Shown one piece after another: positions 35,608-48,327 of a DNA stretch of 64,000 nucleotides. A program made the position numbers and the translations under genes. Position 1 is the stretch's first letter. Each line of letters begins with the position of its first letter. The notes beneath the pieces were generated by a model. The model saw only the letters and a list, made by a program, of their open reading frames with translations, was not told the origin of the DNA and ran no database searches. The stretch spans positions 47,575,803 through 47,639,802 of the forward strand of contig CM048591.1 in assembly GCA_026413225.1 (NCBI GenBank), given 5' to 3'. The DNA comes from Otis tarda. Taxonomy: Eukaryota > Chordata > Aves > Otidiformes > Otididae.

Positions 35608-36210
35608 AATAGCAGGTGGCCCAACATGATTAGTTATTGACTCAGTGCATCTATGAATTCTAAGCTATGTATAAAAACTCATGGCCCTTTGGTTGAAGTA
35701 CAAATATAACCAATGAACTTATCTCACTGTCCAAGCAGCATGTAATGTCTACTAAACAATGCATGTTGAAAAATATAGAGACATGGCTAAAGGCAGTAAA
35801 AATGTAAATAATTCTCAAACTTTTCTGTTATCATTTAACTATTTTGTTTCCACTTGACATCCTGAAAATGTCTGCTTGGCTATCATAGGGAAACTTGCCT
35901 CCCAGGTAAGTGTCAACCGTGTGAATGGATCACAGTACAAATTGTCAACACTGGGAAGAAGTAAAGCAAGGACTTTAGAAGGAAAAGAGAATAGGAATCA
36001 AGAACTTGAGAAGAAAATATGTGGTTTGGGCCTTGAGAAGGATAAACAAGAAACAGGCTTGGCAGGGAAAGAGCTGTAGCAAAAGATGGTGAGAACAGAG
36101 ACTGAAAGACCAGGCACTGCCCTCTGTAGCACCACATTGCTAGCAAGGAGAAATGTAGGGCAAAGCGTCTTTTCTGTTTACCTCTGCTTCCATCCCATTT
36201 TATTTCTTTG

Positions 36211-36228
36211 CTGCTGCTGCTGCTGCTG
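36211..36228. repeat. (CTG)6 trinucleotide run
   Basis: Six uninterrupted CTG triplets followed by GGAGGG. Confidence 0.9.
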
Positions 36229-36380
36229 GGAGGGAAGAAGGGAACACAGTTTTGTTGCTGTAAGTAATTATGTTTGATTTGGTTTGGGGTGTTTTCTTTT
36301 TTCTTCTTTTTTCTTTTTTTGGTCTTGGGTTCTTTTCTACACTCTTGTTTTTTAGCTGCCCTTTCTCTTTTCCCTGTCAG

Positions 36381-36491
36381 CAGCAGAGTGCTTGTTTCTC
36401 AGGGATCAAATGTCTCCTTGTTCACTTTTGCTGCGTGTGCTGTGTTCCTTACGAAGACAGAAAAGATTATTTAGTCCACAGGCCTGCACAT
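36381..36491 (+). other. Possible 111-bp exon (weak)
   Basis: A strong acceptor (CCCTTTCTCTTTTCCCTGTCAG, the AG at 36379-36380) and a consensus donor GTGAGT at 36492 enclose 111 bp that are open in one frame, phase 0. The 37-residue peptide starts QQSACFSGIKCLL and is cysteine-rich in the middle (HFCCVCCVPY). The donor and acceptor are among the best in the window, but the peptide matches nothing I know and no partner exons are seen. Confidence 0.13.
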
Positions 36492-38994
36492 GTGAGTAAC
36501 TACTCTGAAAGTGCTTTACAAAGATAGTTAGTGGTTGCCTTCAGGGTGCCAGGTCCCTCAAAATATTTGACTGGTTTTGACACTGTGAAGGAAGACTAAG
36601 ATGTGAGGTAGGATCATACCACTATCTCCATGCATGTAATGACCTTATTTGCATTGAATAGCGGGAGCTGAGACAAGCCTGGGAAGGTCTGGGCACCACC
36701 TGGGAGTCTGTTTTGATGTTTCAGCCTTGCCTGCACACGTCCTTGCTGGTTAATGTTTCTTATATCACATGTGATGTGTAATGGGCCACAGACATAAAAG
36801 TTAAAAGAAGCTTACTTTTTCTTTAGCACTGCATTTTCATGCTATATGCTACATTAGTAGCCCCATGCAGGAGGTAAGTAAGGTGAGCAAATAATGCCCA
36901 GCATGAGTCACCCCTCCATCCATATCTCTAAAGCTCTTTCAGATCCTTGATCTCATTAAAATCAACACCATGGCTATGCAGAATAGAAGAGCAATGTAAT
37001 CTTGACCCACGCCTGGATTTTTTTGAGCGCTTTTCTGGTTAATGTTTCTTCTCAGATGGAGGTGTTTAGGAGGGATAGTCCAGTAAACTTAATTTTTACT
37101 GAGCTTCATGGTTTTCTACTCAAATGGAGAAATATGAACACCCACATACATTTTCACTCACGGAAACTGTGGAACTGCTTCCTGCTTCTCATTATCCTAC
37201 AACTCCCTGTGTCTTCATTTGTTACCATTAGTATTAAATCTATGTGTATTCATGAACAACGAGCTAGAAAAATAAAAGATGCACAGGGAGTGGGAGAGAA
37301 GTTTCTCACAGAGATCTAATAGTTGAAATGTAAATCTACCTCCTGCTGAGATGTAAATTCAAACCTAAATGCAGCCAATATCCTGGAAGGCATTTGGAGT
37401 TGAAGCCACTGCTGCTAATCTTATTATTTTGCCTTCTCTTTGCTGGACTGGCAGTGTCAGCACCACAACTGTATGAGTGCCAAGCACAGGAAGGAATAAT
37501 TGAGTTTTTCAGTTTGGCTGCATTTTTGAAGTCCTGTATGAATATAGATTCATGAGGAAAGACCAGAGACCTACATATCTCAAAATATATTTTGAGACTC
37601 AATATTTACAAATAATTCATGTTTCTAGTATGAGACTAAAGGGAGATAACTGAAGTAGAGGCTGAGGTGTGAACAGTAAGAGATATTATTCAGCCTGAGT
37701 TATTAAAACAGTATAGAATATATTAAATGTTGAAGGCAAGCTGGAGAAAGTCTGGAGGAAACAGTGTGAGTGATAAGAAATTAAGAAACATGTCCTGTGA
37801 GGAAAGCTAGAGGGGAAAAAAATCTTTATTTAATCTAGAAGACACAGGGACATGGTAACAGTTGTCTGATACTTAAAGGTTTGTTGTTAAGAGTCTGGCG
37901 ACCTACTGTTCTCTTGTAACCATGAGGGAAGGCAATAAATAAATTTGAGTTGTTACAGTAGAGATTTGTAATAGAATTTATAATTATTTTCTGCTGTCAG
38001 GAGGGTAGGACATGGGAATGAGATTATTAGTTCAGCAGAGAAACCTAGGCATATCTGGGGTACAATTAATGTAACCTGGTTTTACACAATTACCTTAGAA
38101 TAAGATGAATCATGCCCTGGAAATACCCTTTTCTTCCTGTGGGCTCTGAAGAAAGCCTGGAGTGACTAACTCTGATGCAGTCACCCTCATTCTGTTGGAT
38201 GAATCCCCATCCCAGATGTCCAGCTTGGCTTGATAGTCCCAGAGCACAGGGGCCGTCTTGGCACCCTGACAGAATATAAGGATGTTATTTTTTTCCTGAA
38301 GTTTTGTCAGGACACCAGATTTTCCCTGTCTCTTCCTGTCAAGCTGCAGCCCTGAGAACAAAATCATTCCCAGCACTGTAGCAAGGGAGATGTCAGGACA
38401 TCTCACGTCCCAGTTCTTGACCCAGTCACACAGCTTGCTGCAGGATGGGGTTGTTTCCACCTACTTTACACCCCTTTAAAAAACCACCATTGAGTATTTT
38501 TAAGAGGTGATCAGAGAAGCATTACTAGTGGTCAGTCTAAGTATGATTCATCCTGCTTCTGTGCTGGGACTCCAACTAAGCTCATCAACTGAGATCTCAT
38601 TTTTCCTGTGATCATAGAGTTACTAAAAGGAATTTGATGGAGAAGACAGCAGAATACTGAGTTGCTAAAACACAAAAATATTACTAATAGTAAGATCTCT
38701 TAGACTGGGGTAGAAAATTGTCTCAAGGGTAGGGGATGAGCACCAATGAATCACTTACTTAAAAATGGGTTGGCAGCATGTTGGAATAAAGACTGTGAGT
38801 AATGCTCCCAAGAGGAGCTTTTGGGCCTGGACCAGAAGGAAACTAACGAGTCTTTTTGATCATTAGCATCTACAAGTTTCAGACTATGCTGACACAAAGT
38901 ATATTTCTCTCATAGATCAGAAAAAGATAAAAGACCCCCTTTAAAACAATGGTATTCAGATGAGTAAAATTCCTGGAGGTAGCTGTCCATTTAA

Positions 38995-39161
38995 AAGGCT
39001 GCTGAAGGAAGTGATTCCACCGTCCCTGGAAGTGTTCAAAGAATGTGTAGACGTGGCACTTCAGGACATGGTTTAGTGGACATGGTGTTGTTAGGTTGAT
39101 GGTTGGACTTGATGATCTTAGAGGTCTTTTCCAACCGTAAAGATTCTGTGATTCTATGATT
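38995..39161 (+). mobile_element. CR1 3'-end fragment G, different subfamily
   Basis: This is the last ~165 bp of a CR1 element: CACCGTCCCTGGAAGTGTTC, GACGTGGCACTTCAGGACAT, GGTTTAGTGGACATGG, GATGGTTGGACTTGATGATC, TTAGAGGTCTTTTCCAACC and the tail GATTCTGTGATTCTATGATT. The GGCACTTCAGGACATGGTTT wording is absent from copies A-D, so it belongs to another CR1 subfamily. Substitutions in the tail suggest moderate age. Confidence 0.93.
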
Positions 39162-42100
39162 CGTATCTGTTCACAAGAGAGTGTTACCATCTACTCAGTA
39201 ATTAGTATCAGAAATTCTCATTGTCTGGGTTACTGCAATATTACAGGTTGAATACTCTGAGGCGCTCACAGATAAAGTTCTCCCATGTACAAGCTTTTAA
39301 TTTAAAGCAGTTTCTCTCTACATATCAAAAGCTGTTTTCCAAATGTAGTTTCAAGACACACCTTTATTTTTTTTCAGTTTTTCTGAGCTGCTGGTGGAAA
39401 CTGAATTGTTATTGTCCTGCACCCTTCCAGAATACAGCCAAGCACTTGAAGACCTGACATCTAAATCAATGCAAGTCAAGGTGGGCGTGGAACTGAATGC
39501 AGGAAACTTGGGTTAAAAAGTAACCTACTCTCCTTCTTCCTTCTCATTCACTGCCTGCTCTCCGGAGACTACTCCTTACATGGCTAAGAGTAGGTGCAGT
39601 TGCTTCCCAAACTGATTTTGACAAATGATCCTCATCAATATAGGTGTTCTAAGAGGAAGTGTTTACAGCCATGAGTGTTTATAGGGGGGACTGGAAATGG
39701 GAGCCTTTTAAACACTGCTTGGTCAAAGGCAGAAAAACACAGTTGATCCATTATAACCAAGTGCACATTGATAGACTGAGCATGGAGGAAGTGAGAAACA
39801 TGGAAAGTTTGTCAGCATCCTTTTCTCCTTACAGGAATGCACGTGCTACACCTGCATGCTGCCAGCAACTGCCTACTGAGCCTCCCAGTCACTCAGGGGA
39901 AAGCTGTCTCCAGACATAGGGAAGTTTTGATTGGACAAGGGTGTTGAGATAAGGTCTGACGAATACGGTGCTGCCAGATGATGTGGCCACTCAGAGACAG
40001 TGCCCAACACAGCTAGCCCAAAAAATGATGATGAGTCTTTCTAGAACCTGTGGATTTGCATGTAGTTAGTATTTCTGACCATTGATGCTGACATCAACAA
40101 CTTTCACTCAGTAACAAACATTTAATTCCTCTCAATTCCCAATTGTTTGGTGTGCTGGGCAGCTCTGGAGCAGCTCCTCAAACTCTCACCAGCTTCAAGA
40201 GTTACTGAAATAGGTTCTTCAATACTAAATAGTTGGAGTAACAGGATGTAATATTACTTTTAATTGTTTTTCCAGAAAAGCTCCCATGTTCTCCTCATGA
40301 GAGCTTCTGGACTGGTTGTTCAAAAAAGCAGTGCTCCCTTGTTATTCGGACATCTCAGTGGGGAGATTCACGTGTCCTGAGATGAGTATGAGCTTAAGTG
40401 GTTTGGTGGATGAAAGCCAGTTTGGTCAGCAGCATCCCTCTTGGATAAGGTGCGCACAAAGTAGACTGAGAAGGTAGATGAAAAATCCATAAACCATACG
40501 TAGCACATTTCATGTATCCAGCGGCCTGCTCAGAAGCATTAAGGATATATTTTAATTTCTCAGATTCAAAGTCATTCAGCTTTTAGCCATTTCAAAATCA
40601 CAATGGACCATATGCTTTCAGAGAAACTCTTAGTGAGCATAAGATGATATCAGTGCACATAAAGGTATGCAATCAGGCAGAGTTATGGAAATCTTAAGCA
40701 TCTTGGATCTGAATCAGAACTCACAAAAGGGTTTTATAGAGGCATAAAGCTTGAGTCCTGACACACAAATGATCTGCAATGTTTGTATCTGGAGTACAAA
40801 CACTTCAGTAAAGTGGCAACTAATACAGTCAGGACAGCAACTGGAAAAGGTTGCAACGGGAAGAGTAGTAGCAGTTTGTACTAAGATGCACTTCTGCTCA
40901 TCATTGAAGTCCTGGGTTAAACTTTGCATTTACTTTCCTTTATGTTGACCTTGGATTTTTAACCACTTTCCTGTGGCCTTTCTCAGATGTCCTGATTAAT
41001 GTTATATTCACATATCAGGGTTTTTCTTTTTGCGAAGTAGCACTCATTATCAAGATTTTCATAGCAATTCTGCACAACATGAAAAACATAGGTCTTATTA
41101 AAAAAATATTCCGTTAGAATTCTGTTTCCCTAGTCTTACTCTTATTTCAATTGCCCTAAATAGTCACTTGGGTAACTTCACTAAAAATTTAAGCTTTTAA
41201 AATGTGATGCTTCTACCATCTTTGACATCCAGAGAGTTTTGGAGATGTTTCACAAATGTTCATTAATTTGTGCAAGTTACAATTAGATAAATATTACTGT
41301 AATGACTTTGCAGAAGGAGAAATGGAAGCAGAAATAGCTTCAGCAACACAGAATTGTGTTGCATAATGCACTAGTATTGCACCAAGGTGAATCTCTTTCA
41401 TTCCACACACAACTGAATTGAAAACCTGGGAAACTCCATTCCTTTCTTTACCTATAAAACATCCTTAACGCACAGAAATTATTTAGAATACTAATTGCAG
41501 CTGAATGTTTGGCAATGAGTAGATAAAGTGGACAGGGAGCTAGCTGAGATGTACCATTCCCTATGTACAAAACAGTGGAACCTGATAAAAAGGCAGAGTT
41601 GGAACTTAAATGGCTTAATTTGGTATGTGGGTAACTTCAATGTTAATTTTGTAAGGCTAAAGCCAGGCAATGTCCCCAGTTCAAAACAGACTTCTGTGGT
41701 GCTCCTTCCTAACCTTCAGGTCTAGCAGAAGTAATAATCTGATGACACACTGTGTATATTATTCCCTTACCCTATTTCCTATTTCTCATACCTCACCTTG
41801 AGATGGAGAAGATGCTGGGACCTGAACGTGACTGAGAAAAAAAAGGCATAAAAAAAGGCTTCCACAGAGGGGTAGGAATCTTCAAGTTTTTCACTCCTTT
41901 TCATCAGAGGGATGTTAAACTTTTTGTCATATTTTATTTACCTTTATAAATGAAGCAATATATCCCAAATCCATGAAAACTGGGTCCCAGACTCTCCCAG
42001 CAGCTGTCCAACTGCACAGTCAGAGACCATGCAAAAAAAAAGCAGCCCTAGGGTGAAGACTGTGTAGCTGTAACAGTTTACAGCCTCCTTACACTCAGCA

Positions 42101-42529
42101 ATTATCCCTGATGTCCGTTGAGGAATGGATTGTCTTTAAGAAATCTGAACTGTAGCAGTTCCAGAGTCCTAGAAATCTTTTCTGTGATGTCCTAGAACTG
42201 CCAAATATGATATATAAACTAGCATCAGCTAAAACCTCTCAGGCTAGCCCCAGCCCATGTGGGATTGTTTTTCTACTATGGGTATCAAATTCGAGGGAAA
42301 GGATAGACTTGGGACACAGGTGCACCTGGGGAGTTTTGCCCCAGCTTTCCAAAGAAGAAGAATTTAAGACGATTCTCCTTACTGCTTCTGAAGAAATATG
42401 AGCAGTGCTGGGGGCTGGTTTATATCAAAGATCTACCTTCATTACATGCATATTTTACAGCCAACTAAGTAGGGCCTTATTAAGAAATGAATGCTCCTAT
42501 ACATCTCTTGTCCCTTTTCTTCCTTGCAG

Positions 42530-42598
42530 CAACAAAGTGATGCACATGGGAAATATAAATTGACAGAAACTACAAGCAGCGAAGTGTCTGCACACTGA
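42530..42598 (+). other. Possible terminal exon (weak)
   Basis: One of the strongest pyrimidine tracts in the window (CTTGTCCCTTTTCTTCCTTG, then CAG ending at 42529) precedes a frame reading QQSDAHGKYKLTETTSSEVS and AH, then a TGA stop at 42596-42598. The peptide is hydrophilic and looks protein-like but is not recognised. No nearby polyadenylation signal was identified. Confidence 0.12.
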
Positions 42599-43570
42599 AA
42601 TGCTAAATTTTATAGGCTGTAAAAACAGTTACTGCTTTTTTATGGAATTATAAGATTTGGGACCCCCTGAGTCTGAGAAAGAACAGCCTCATGAAGCTAA
42701 ATAATGAAAAAAAGCATAGAGAAAGCATAAGTCTTCTCATAAACAGAGAATTTTTAGAAGGTCTAAGAAGACAAAAGTCCTTGCAAAAGCAGCCACCACC
42801 AGTTACAGCCAGTTAAACCACATAAACCACTCAGGACATGGGGTGACTCTGGCCACGCAATGCCCATTGCGGGCAGGGAATACCCCTTCCAGCTGCATCT
42901 ACATCTGATGGGCTGCAAGCCTTAGCACCATGGTTAGTCTTTGCAAAGTGGGAAGCCACAAAGCAGTCATTTGGACCAGCCACTTGTTTTGCATCATGTT
43001 AAGGTTTTAAAGAATGAAGAGTGCCAGTATGTGGTGTGGGACAGAAAATAAAGAGATGCTAGTGATGCTGGGGAGAGGAAGCTATCAGACTGAAGCATGA
43101 CAGGTGATAAGGACGTGGGGTCAACTTTATTTGGAAAATAATGGTAGAACACAACTATACAGAATGAAGAAGATCATCAACATCTACCCAGAAAGGGACC
43201 CCAAGAATACCTTTGTGGATGAGACCAGCGTAAAGCGAATCTTGCCAACAGCCAAAGTTGCATTGTATTTATTGAGTGAGACAAAGGCAAGGTATATTCA
43301 ACTACTGAAGATCTGTGTCAAGACATCATGTGCACGTCTCCAGTAGTCTTCAAAGGGACCAGATCAGGAGAAGCAAAGAACTGCATCCCCACTATGTAGA
43401 ATAAATGGAGTAACACAGAGGAAACAAAGAAGAAGTGCAATCAGCTATCTATGTTTTAAGCAAGAATGATAGAAATGCTTTTAGCTGCCTGGAAAAGGTG
43501 CAGTTACAAGTTTGCCAGTCCCACAGCAAGAGTTAGATGCTTTTGAGTAGATAACATCTTTGAAAAGAAA

Positions 43571-43602
43571 GGATAGTAGGGAAATAGGATAGTAGGGAAA
43601 CT
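43571..43602. repeat. 16-bp tandem duplication
   Basis: GGATAGTAGGGAAATA is followed by GGATAGTAGGGAAACT; the first 14 bases are identical. Confidence 0.85.
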
Positions 43603-45571
43603 GAGAATTTGCCAAAACTGCATTTGGAGGAAAATCCTGTAACAAGGCTAAATTTCACGACATGTTGAGAGAGTCATCATCACTCATTAGCCACAAAGAG
43701 ACCTATGAACCAACTATACAGCACATTTCACACATCTCAAAATAATGTTCCCACTCTATATGTTTTCCAGCCTATGGTTGTTTGCATTTCGAGTGCTAGA
43801 GAATTATTTGACAAAATATTGTGGAATGCCGTTCCACTTTTAATTTTGACAAGTTTGTTTATGTTTAGCACTTCAGCAATGTATTTTGCACACAATTTAT
43901 TTATGGGTTGTATAGACATTTTCCAAAGAGTAGCTGGTAATAAGAATTGCCATTATTAGTTTAAATCAAGTACTTCTCAACAGTGTTTTCTTCTTTAAAT
44001 GGGAAATTGAATATTTGTCATAGTGGACTAGCTGCATTTTCCTGCTTTATATATTTGATATTTCCACAATATTACATCACTGTTGTTTGTGTCTGAACCT
44101 TTGAGTCTTGGGTAAAATTGACTTGTCACTTTTTGTACTGTAAGTTAATTTCATATATCCTTGTCAGTGTTAAAAACATGGGCTATCCTCATGTTCAACA
44201 AGTAAATGTAAGTCAAAGTACAGCTTCTCCACTGAGCACATTTTCTGCTTCAAATCACTGTGTATGCAAAGCAGAGGAAAAGGAGGACTTCCTCAGAGAA
44301 CTTCCCTGTGAAGACTGTCTCTGCCTCTTTGACTGAGGAAAGATGTTTATTTATCCTTCAGGAGATTTCACAATCTGGTGATACTTTCGGATGCAAAAAT
44401 GCTCTTAGAAATTCATGTAGCAACAAAGATCAGGATGAGTGGGTTTTAATCTATATTAGACTGGGAGACTGTTGACCATTTCACATGACCCATGTCTCAG
44501 TTTGAGATTGGATGACTGTTCTGCACCCTGAATTAGCCTAGCCATTAAATCAACTGGGAAACTGTAGTTTGTATACAATGGAAAGGCTTTTTTCATGGAA
44601 TGCATTGATCTGTTGCGGGTTGGCTCTCTGAACTCTTTCACCCTGTACAAGCAACAAAACACTTACAGATTTGGCTAGATGTTTATTTGAAGAGCAGCAA
44701 ATCCATTCTGGACACTTTGGGAATCCCCAAATGTTTATCACAGTTTGGATCTGAAATTTGTTGCAGATTCAATGCAATTGAGGCCCTTTAACTTCAGTGT
44801 TAAAACATTGATTTACACTATGGATTGCAGTTATTTCAGAAACCATACTCCCTGAGGTCGATTAGAGCGATTGACTAAAACATTAGCAATAAGCCAGACC
44901 TTTATTGTTTAGAACAATCTCACCTAGTTCTCTCTTTTTCTAAGCCGCTCGGCCACCCCCCTTCCACTGCTGTGATGCCACACAGCTGTATGTCACACAG
45001 CCAACAGGCTTTGAGACGAAGGTTGGTTTAATCTTGTGACTACCTGGTATGGTTGGCAGCAAGTCTATATTACAAGTAGATGCTATTAGAAGTATGTGAG
45101 CCACTAGCAGCAATGCCTGTGGAAGGGTGTAGACACATATACAGGCATGTGAATCAAATTGGGGAAAAAATCCCCAAGCCAACCAACAACAAGTTTCTTT
45201 TTTACATTCTTCCTCTCTCTTTTCATGAACAGCAGACAACTGCATTTTCCACAACTGGTTAGCAGTGACTTTCCACTTGGAGGGTCACACACAGGGCTGG
45301 TCTCAGATAGCAGGGAAGCTGCAACAGCAATAGTGAAGAGCCCTGTTTAATTGCACTGTTTCTGGCACAGAGCACACTGACACTGATTGCCACCGGCCTT
45401 CCACCCTGACATGAGGCAGGGGTGCACTTAGCACCTAGATGGTGGCACGATGGTATGAGGAAGGCTGCCTCCTACCAGGTCAAGCCCAGTAAAGGCAGAT
45501 TGCAAGTACCTAACAGAGGCATGGATTTATGCCTTGGAGTATGTTTTGTGAAGCTCTGACCTACTAATAGA

Positions 45572-45592
45572 AGTGGCACTTCTAGTGCCACT
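45572..45592. repeat. Perfect 9-bp stem, 3-nt loop hairpin
   Basis: AGTGGCACT (45572-45580), loop TCT, then AGTGCCACT (45584-45592). Confidence 0.9.
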
Positions 45593-47733
45593 AGAACCCA
45601 GCTCAATACTTCCTTTGACATTAATTTTGTTGCTATTATCCATCACTTTTATTTGCCAGGCTGGCTCCTGAGCAGGGAAACGAGCACCTCAAAAACTCTA
45701 AACCAGAACATCAGAGCAAAGCAGGCACTCAACATATGGGGAATCCAAGGCAGGACTCTATTTTATGGAGTATTAGTGTTGAATTAAACCTCTTTGATCC
45801 CTTACTTCCACAGCACGTGAGCTGCCACGGACTCAGCAGACAGCAGATGCACTTACTAATTACTACTAATTGCTGCTGTCTAGACACCATGTGAAGACTA
45901 AACTACTAGCCTTGTTTACAAATCAGCAAATACCTGCATACTCTTCTGGTATTATTCTGGAGCGCTGTGTGCTGTCACCAGTGCTGAGTTTGCATACAGT
46001 AATGCCAGTGAGAATAACGGTTCACAGAATTTTTGCAGTAATCTGGACAATTGCATAAAGGGAAGAGAACTGGAGAGTCAAGCCCTCAGTTGCTAACAAT
46101 ATTAATTTTCCTTCATCAAATCCTTACTGTGTTTTTATTAGGTTGTACCACAGGAGCAAGTAGTTTTCTGCATTAAACTCTCGGTCGAATGTCTACAAAT
46201 GAGAAATGCTCACAAAGAAGGCTTCCAGCATGTGAAAACCTCACAGAGATTTTGTGGCACAAAACATTTTATTCAACCTCTTTAAAAAGTAGATCATTCA
46301 GTTTTGTTTGGTTTCTTTTAAACTGATAACAGTTTAAGTAGAAAATGTCAGTACCTGATACCCTGTTGTAAAAAATCTCCTTGTCATTGCTTTCACAGAG
46401 GAAAAAATACAACATAGACTTTCACAAAGCTGATTTTATTTTTTTGCCATGCTTTTCTTTAAATAGTTTGCAATTTTTTCAGAGTTGTGAGATTGTAGCT
46501 ACTCAGCCTCTACTCATCTCTCCTACAGAGATTAATCTACGGATGCAAGCACTAAGAAGCAGCAGTATCAAACAGTTTAGACATGGTGAATATATAGTGC
46601 CTACCATCTTAGCTCCACTGTGAGTTAGTGCATCTACCATTGTTCTGCCTAATGGTGTTTTCCCCCTTTATAGCTATCATGAAAACTAAATGCATTATTT
46701 CATGCATCAGATGGACATTTAAAAACATCTATTAATGTCACCTGCACAGGAATTTCTTACCCGCATCATACTGGTCTTGCACATGAAACCTTCCAAATGA
46801 GTCTGAACAACAGAGAAGGGTTAAACTGAGTAATGGGAGTACCAAATGAGAACAGAATAATGTGGCGTTATGTGGAAATGAAATAAATAGGTTCTGGAAC
46901 AGTAAAAAATTTTATCAGGAGGGGTCAAGTTAATGTATTGTTCTTTTTATGGAAGTAGAGATTTTTTACATCATTTTTCTTCCCTAAACGGGAGAAAAGT
47001 TGTCATCAAGAAATGGCACCAGAAGCCAAAATAAGCCTGAATTTAAATGGGAGTTATTGAAACCAAAGTCTTTCTTAAACTGTTAGACTGTTGATATTTC
47101 CCTTTCTGTAGACTGTACACAAGCCTTAGATAAGAGCTAACAAGGAGATACTAAGGTCTGGAGAATGGTACATAACATTACTGTCTGAACACAGTTGTGA
47201 ACTAAATTGTCTGACCCAAGGCTGAAATTATCTGAGTTAGCACAGATTGAGGCAAACCATGCCCAGCAACCCTCCAGGCAAGCACAGGTAAACCCTGCTT
47301 TGGGAAACGATGCAAGCTGAGCTGTAACATTTCAGGTAGCTTCTTTTCAGATCTTCCAGGAGAACCAGGAGTAGCAAACTGGTATTACCAGTGACAGCCT
47401 CCTGTCTCCGTACCCTTCAGCCAAAACATCCTCATTGCACAGCGTGTCTATGTGAATTAGTCTTGCCTTGTCACAGCACAGCTGGCAGCCGTTGGCTTGG
47501 GCCATGGCTGGAGGCAGGATCTGTGCCCCAGACTGGCACACAACCGTCTACGTGCACACATACACCATGTGGAGAGGAGGAGAGGAGGTGTCCAAGGCAT
47601 CAATTCCCTATGCATGCTTTTCCCCACTACTCTCATACATTCAATACTCTTCTTTTCCCCCTCTTAAATAGCAGTACAATTACTGTGAAAAAATTAACAT
47701 TACTTCTTTTGACTTTCCCGACTAGCTCAGCTT

Positions 47734-48327
47734 TTGGAGGTTTGGAACTTATTTGAGTCAGAAAGAAAAATTGGTGAAAGGACATGGGATTTTTGGACAC
47801 AAAACCCCCTCTCTATTTACAAGAATAAACAAATTCATGCTTTCCAGGGCACACAGGGGACCCAATGTCCAGGAACAGCTTTCCAGCTGAAGGCTTCCTG
47901 CCTCCTTAAGAGAAATATGACCCAAATGTCCTCTGTCAAGCCTTTATTTAGTGCCAAACTGATGTTTTTTTCAGCAGTTTTGAAAAAATTTTCTCTCTTT
48001 TTGAAACTTTGTGCCTTTGTCACTTCTGTCCTTCTCCCTTCTTCAAAACGCTTTGTCAAATGTCTTCTGCCCAGACCATCACAATTTGTGAACAACCTCC
48101 TATTCACCATTTGTGTTGGTTGGAATGACATCTTTTATTCTCTCCTACAGCTCCCTGAAATGCAGTATATGAAAGGAAACCTAGCACTTCCAAATAAATT
48201 CAACCTACTCTGTCATTCTCAAGACCCTTTTAATTCAGACCAAAGTGCATTTTCACTTGTATTTCCAAACCTTAGCCCACATTCCCTTAAAAACAACAAC
48301 AAAATGAAAAAAAAGAACATGGGTTGA
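47734..48327 (+). other. 197-codon open frame, unknown, probably chance
   Basis: This is the second-longest non-CR1 open frame. The plus strand here is pyrimidine-rich, which lowers stop-codon frequency and yields Phe/Leu/Ser-rich translation (for example KKFSLFLKLCAFVTSVLLP), ending in a Lys/Asn-rich tail (KNNNKMKKKNMG). There is no recognisable domain or start context. Composition explains its length better than selection does. Confidence 0.1.

Larger units (their letters stand above)
31854..38994. other. Unique gene-poor DNA
   Basis: No known gene is recognised. Listed separately are the inverted repeats at 34273-34302 and 35574-35607, a CTG run at 36211-36228, and an exon-like segment at 36381-36491. 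The plus strand is strongly T-rich at 36270-36380. Open frames of 60-123 codons (for example 33900-34271 and 37002-37319 plus, 38110-38460 minus) carry no recognisable domain. Confidence 0.55.
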
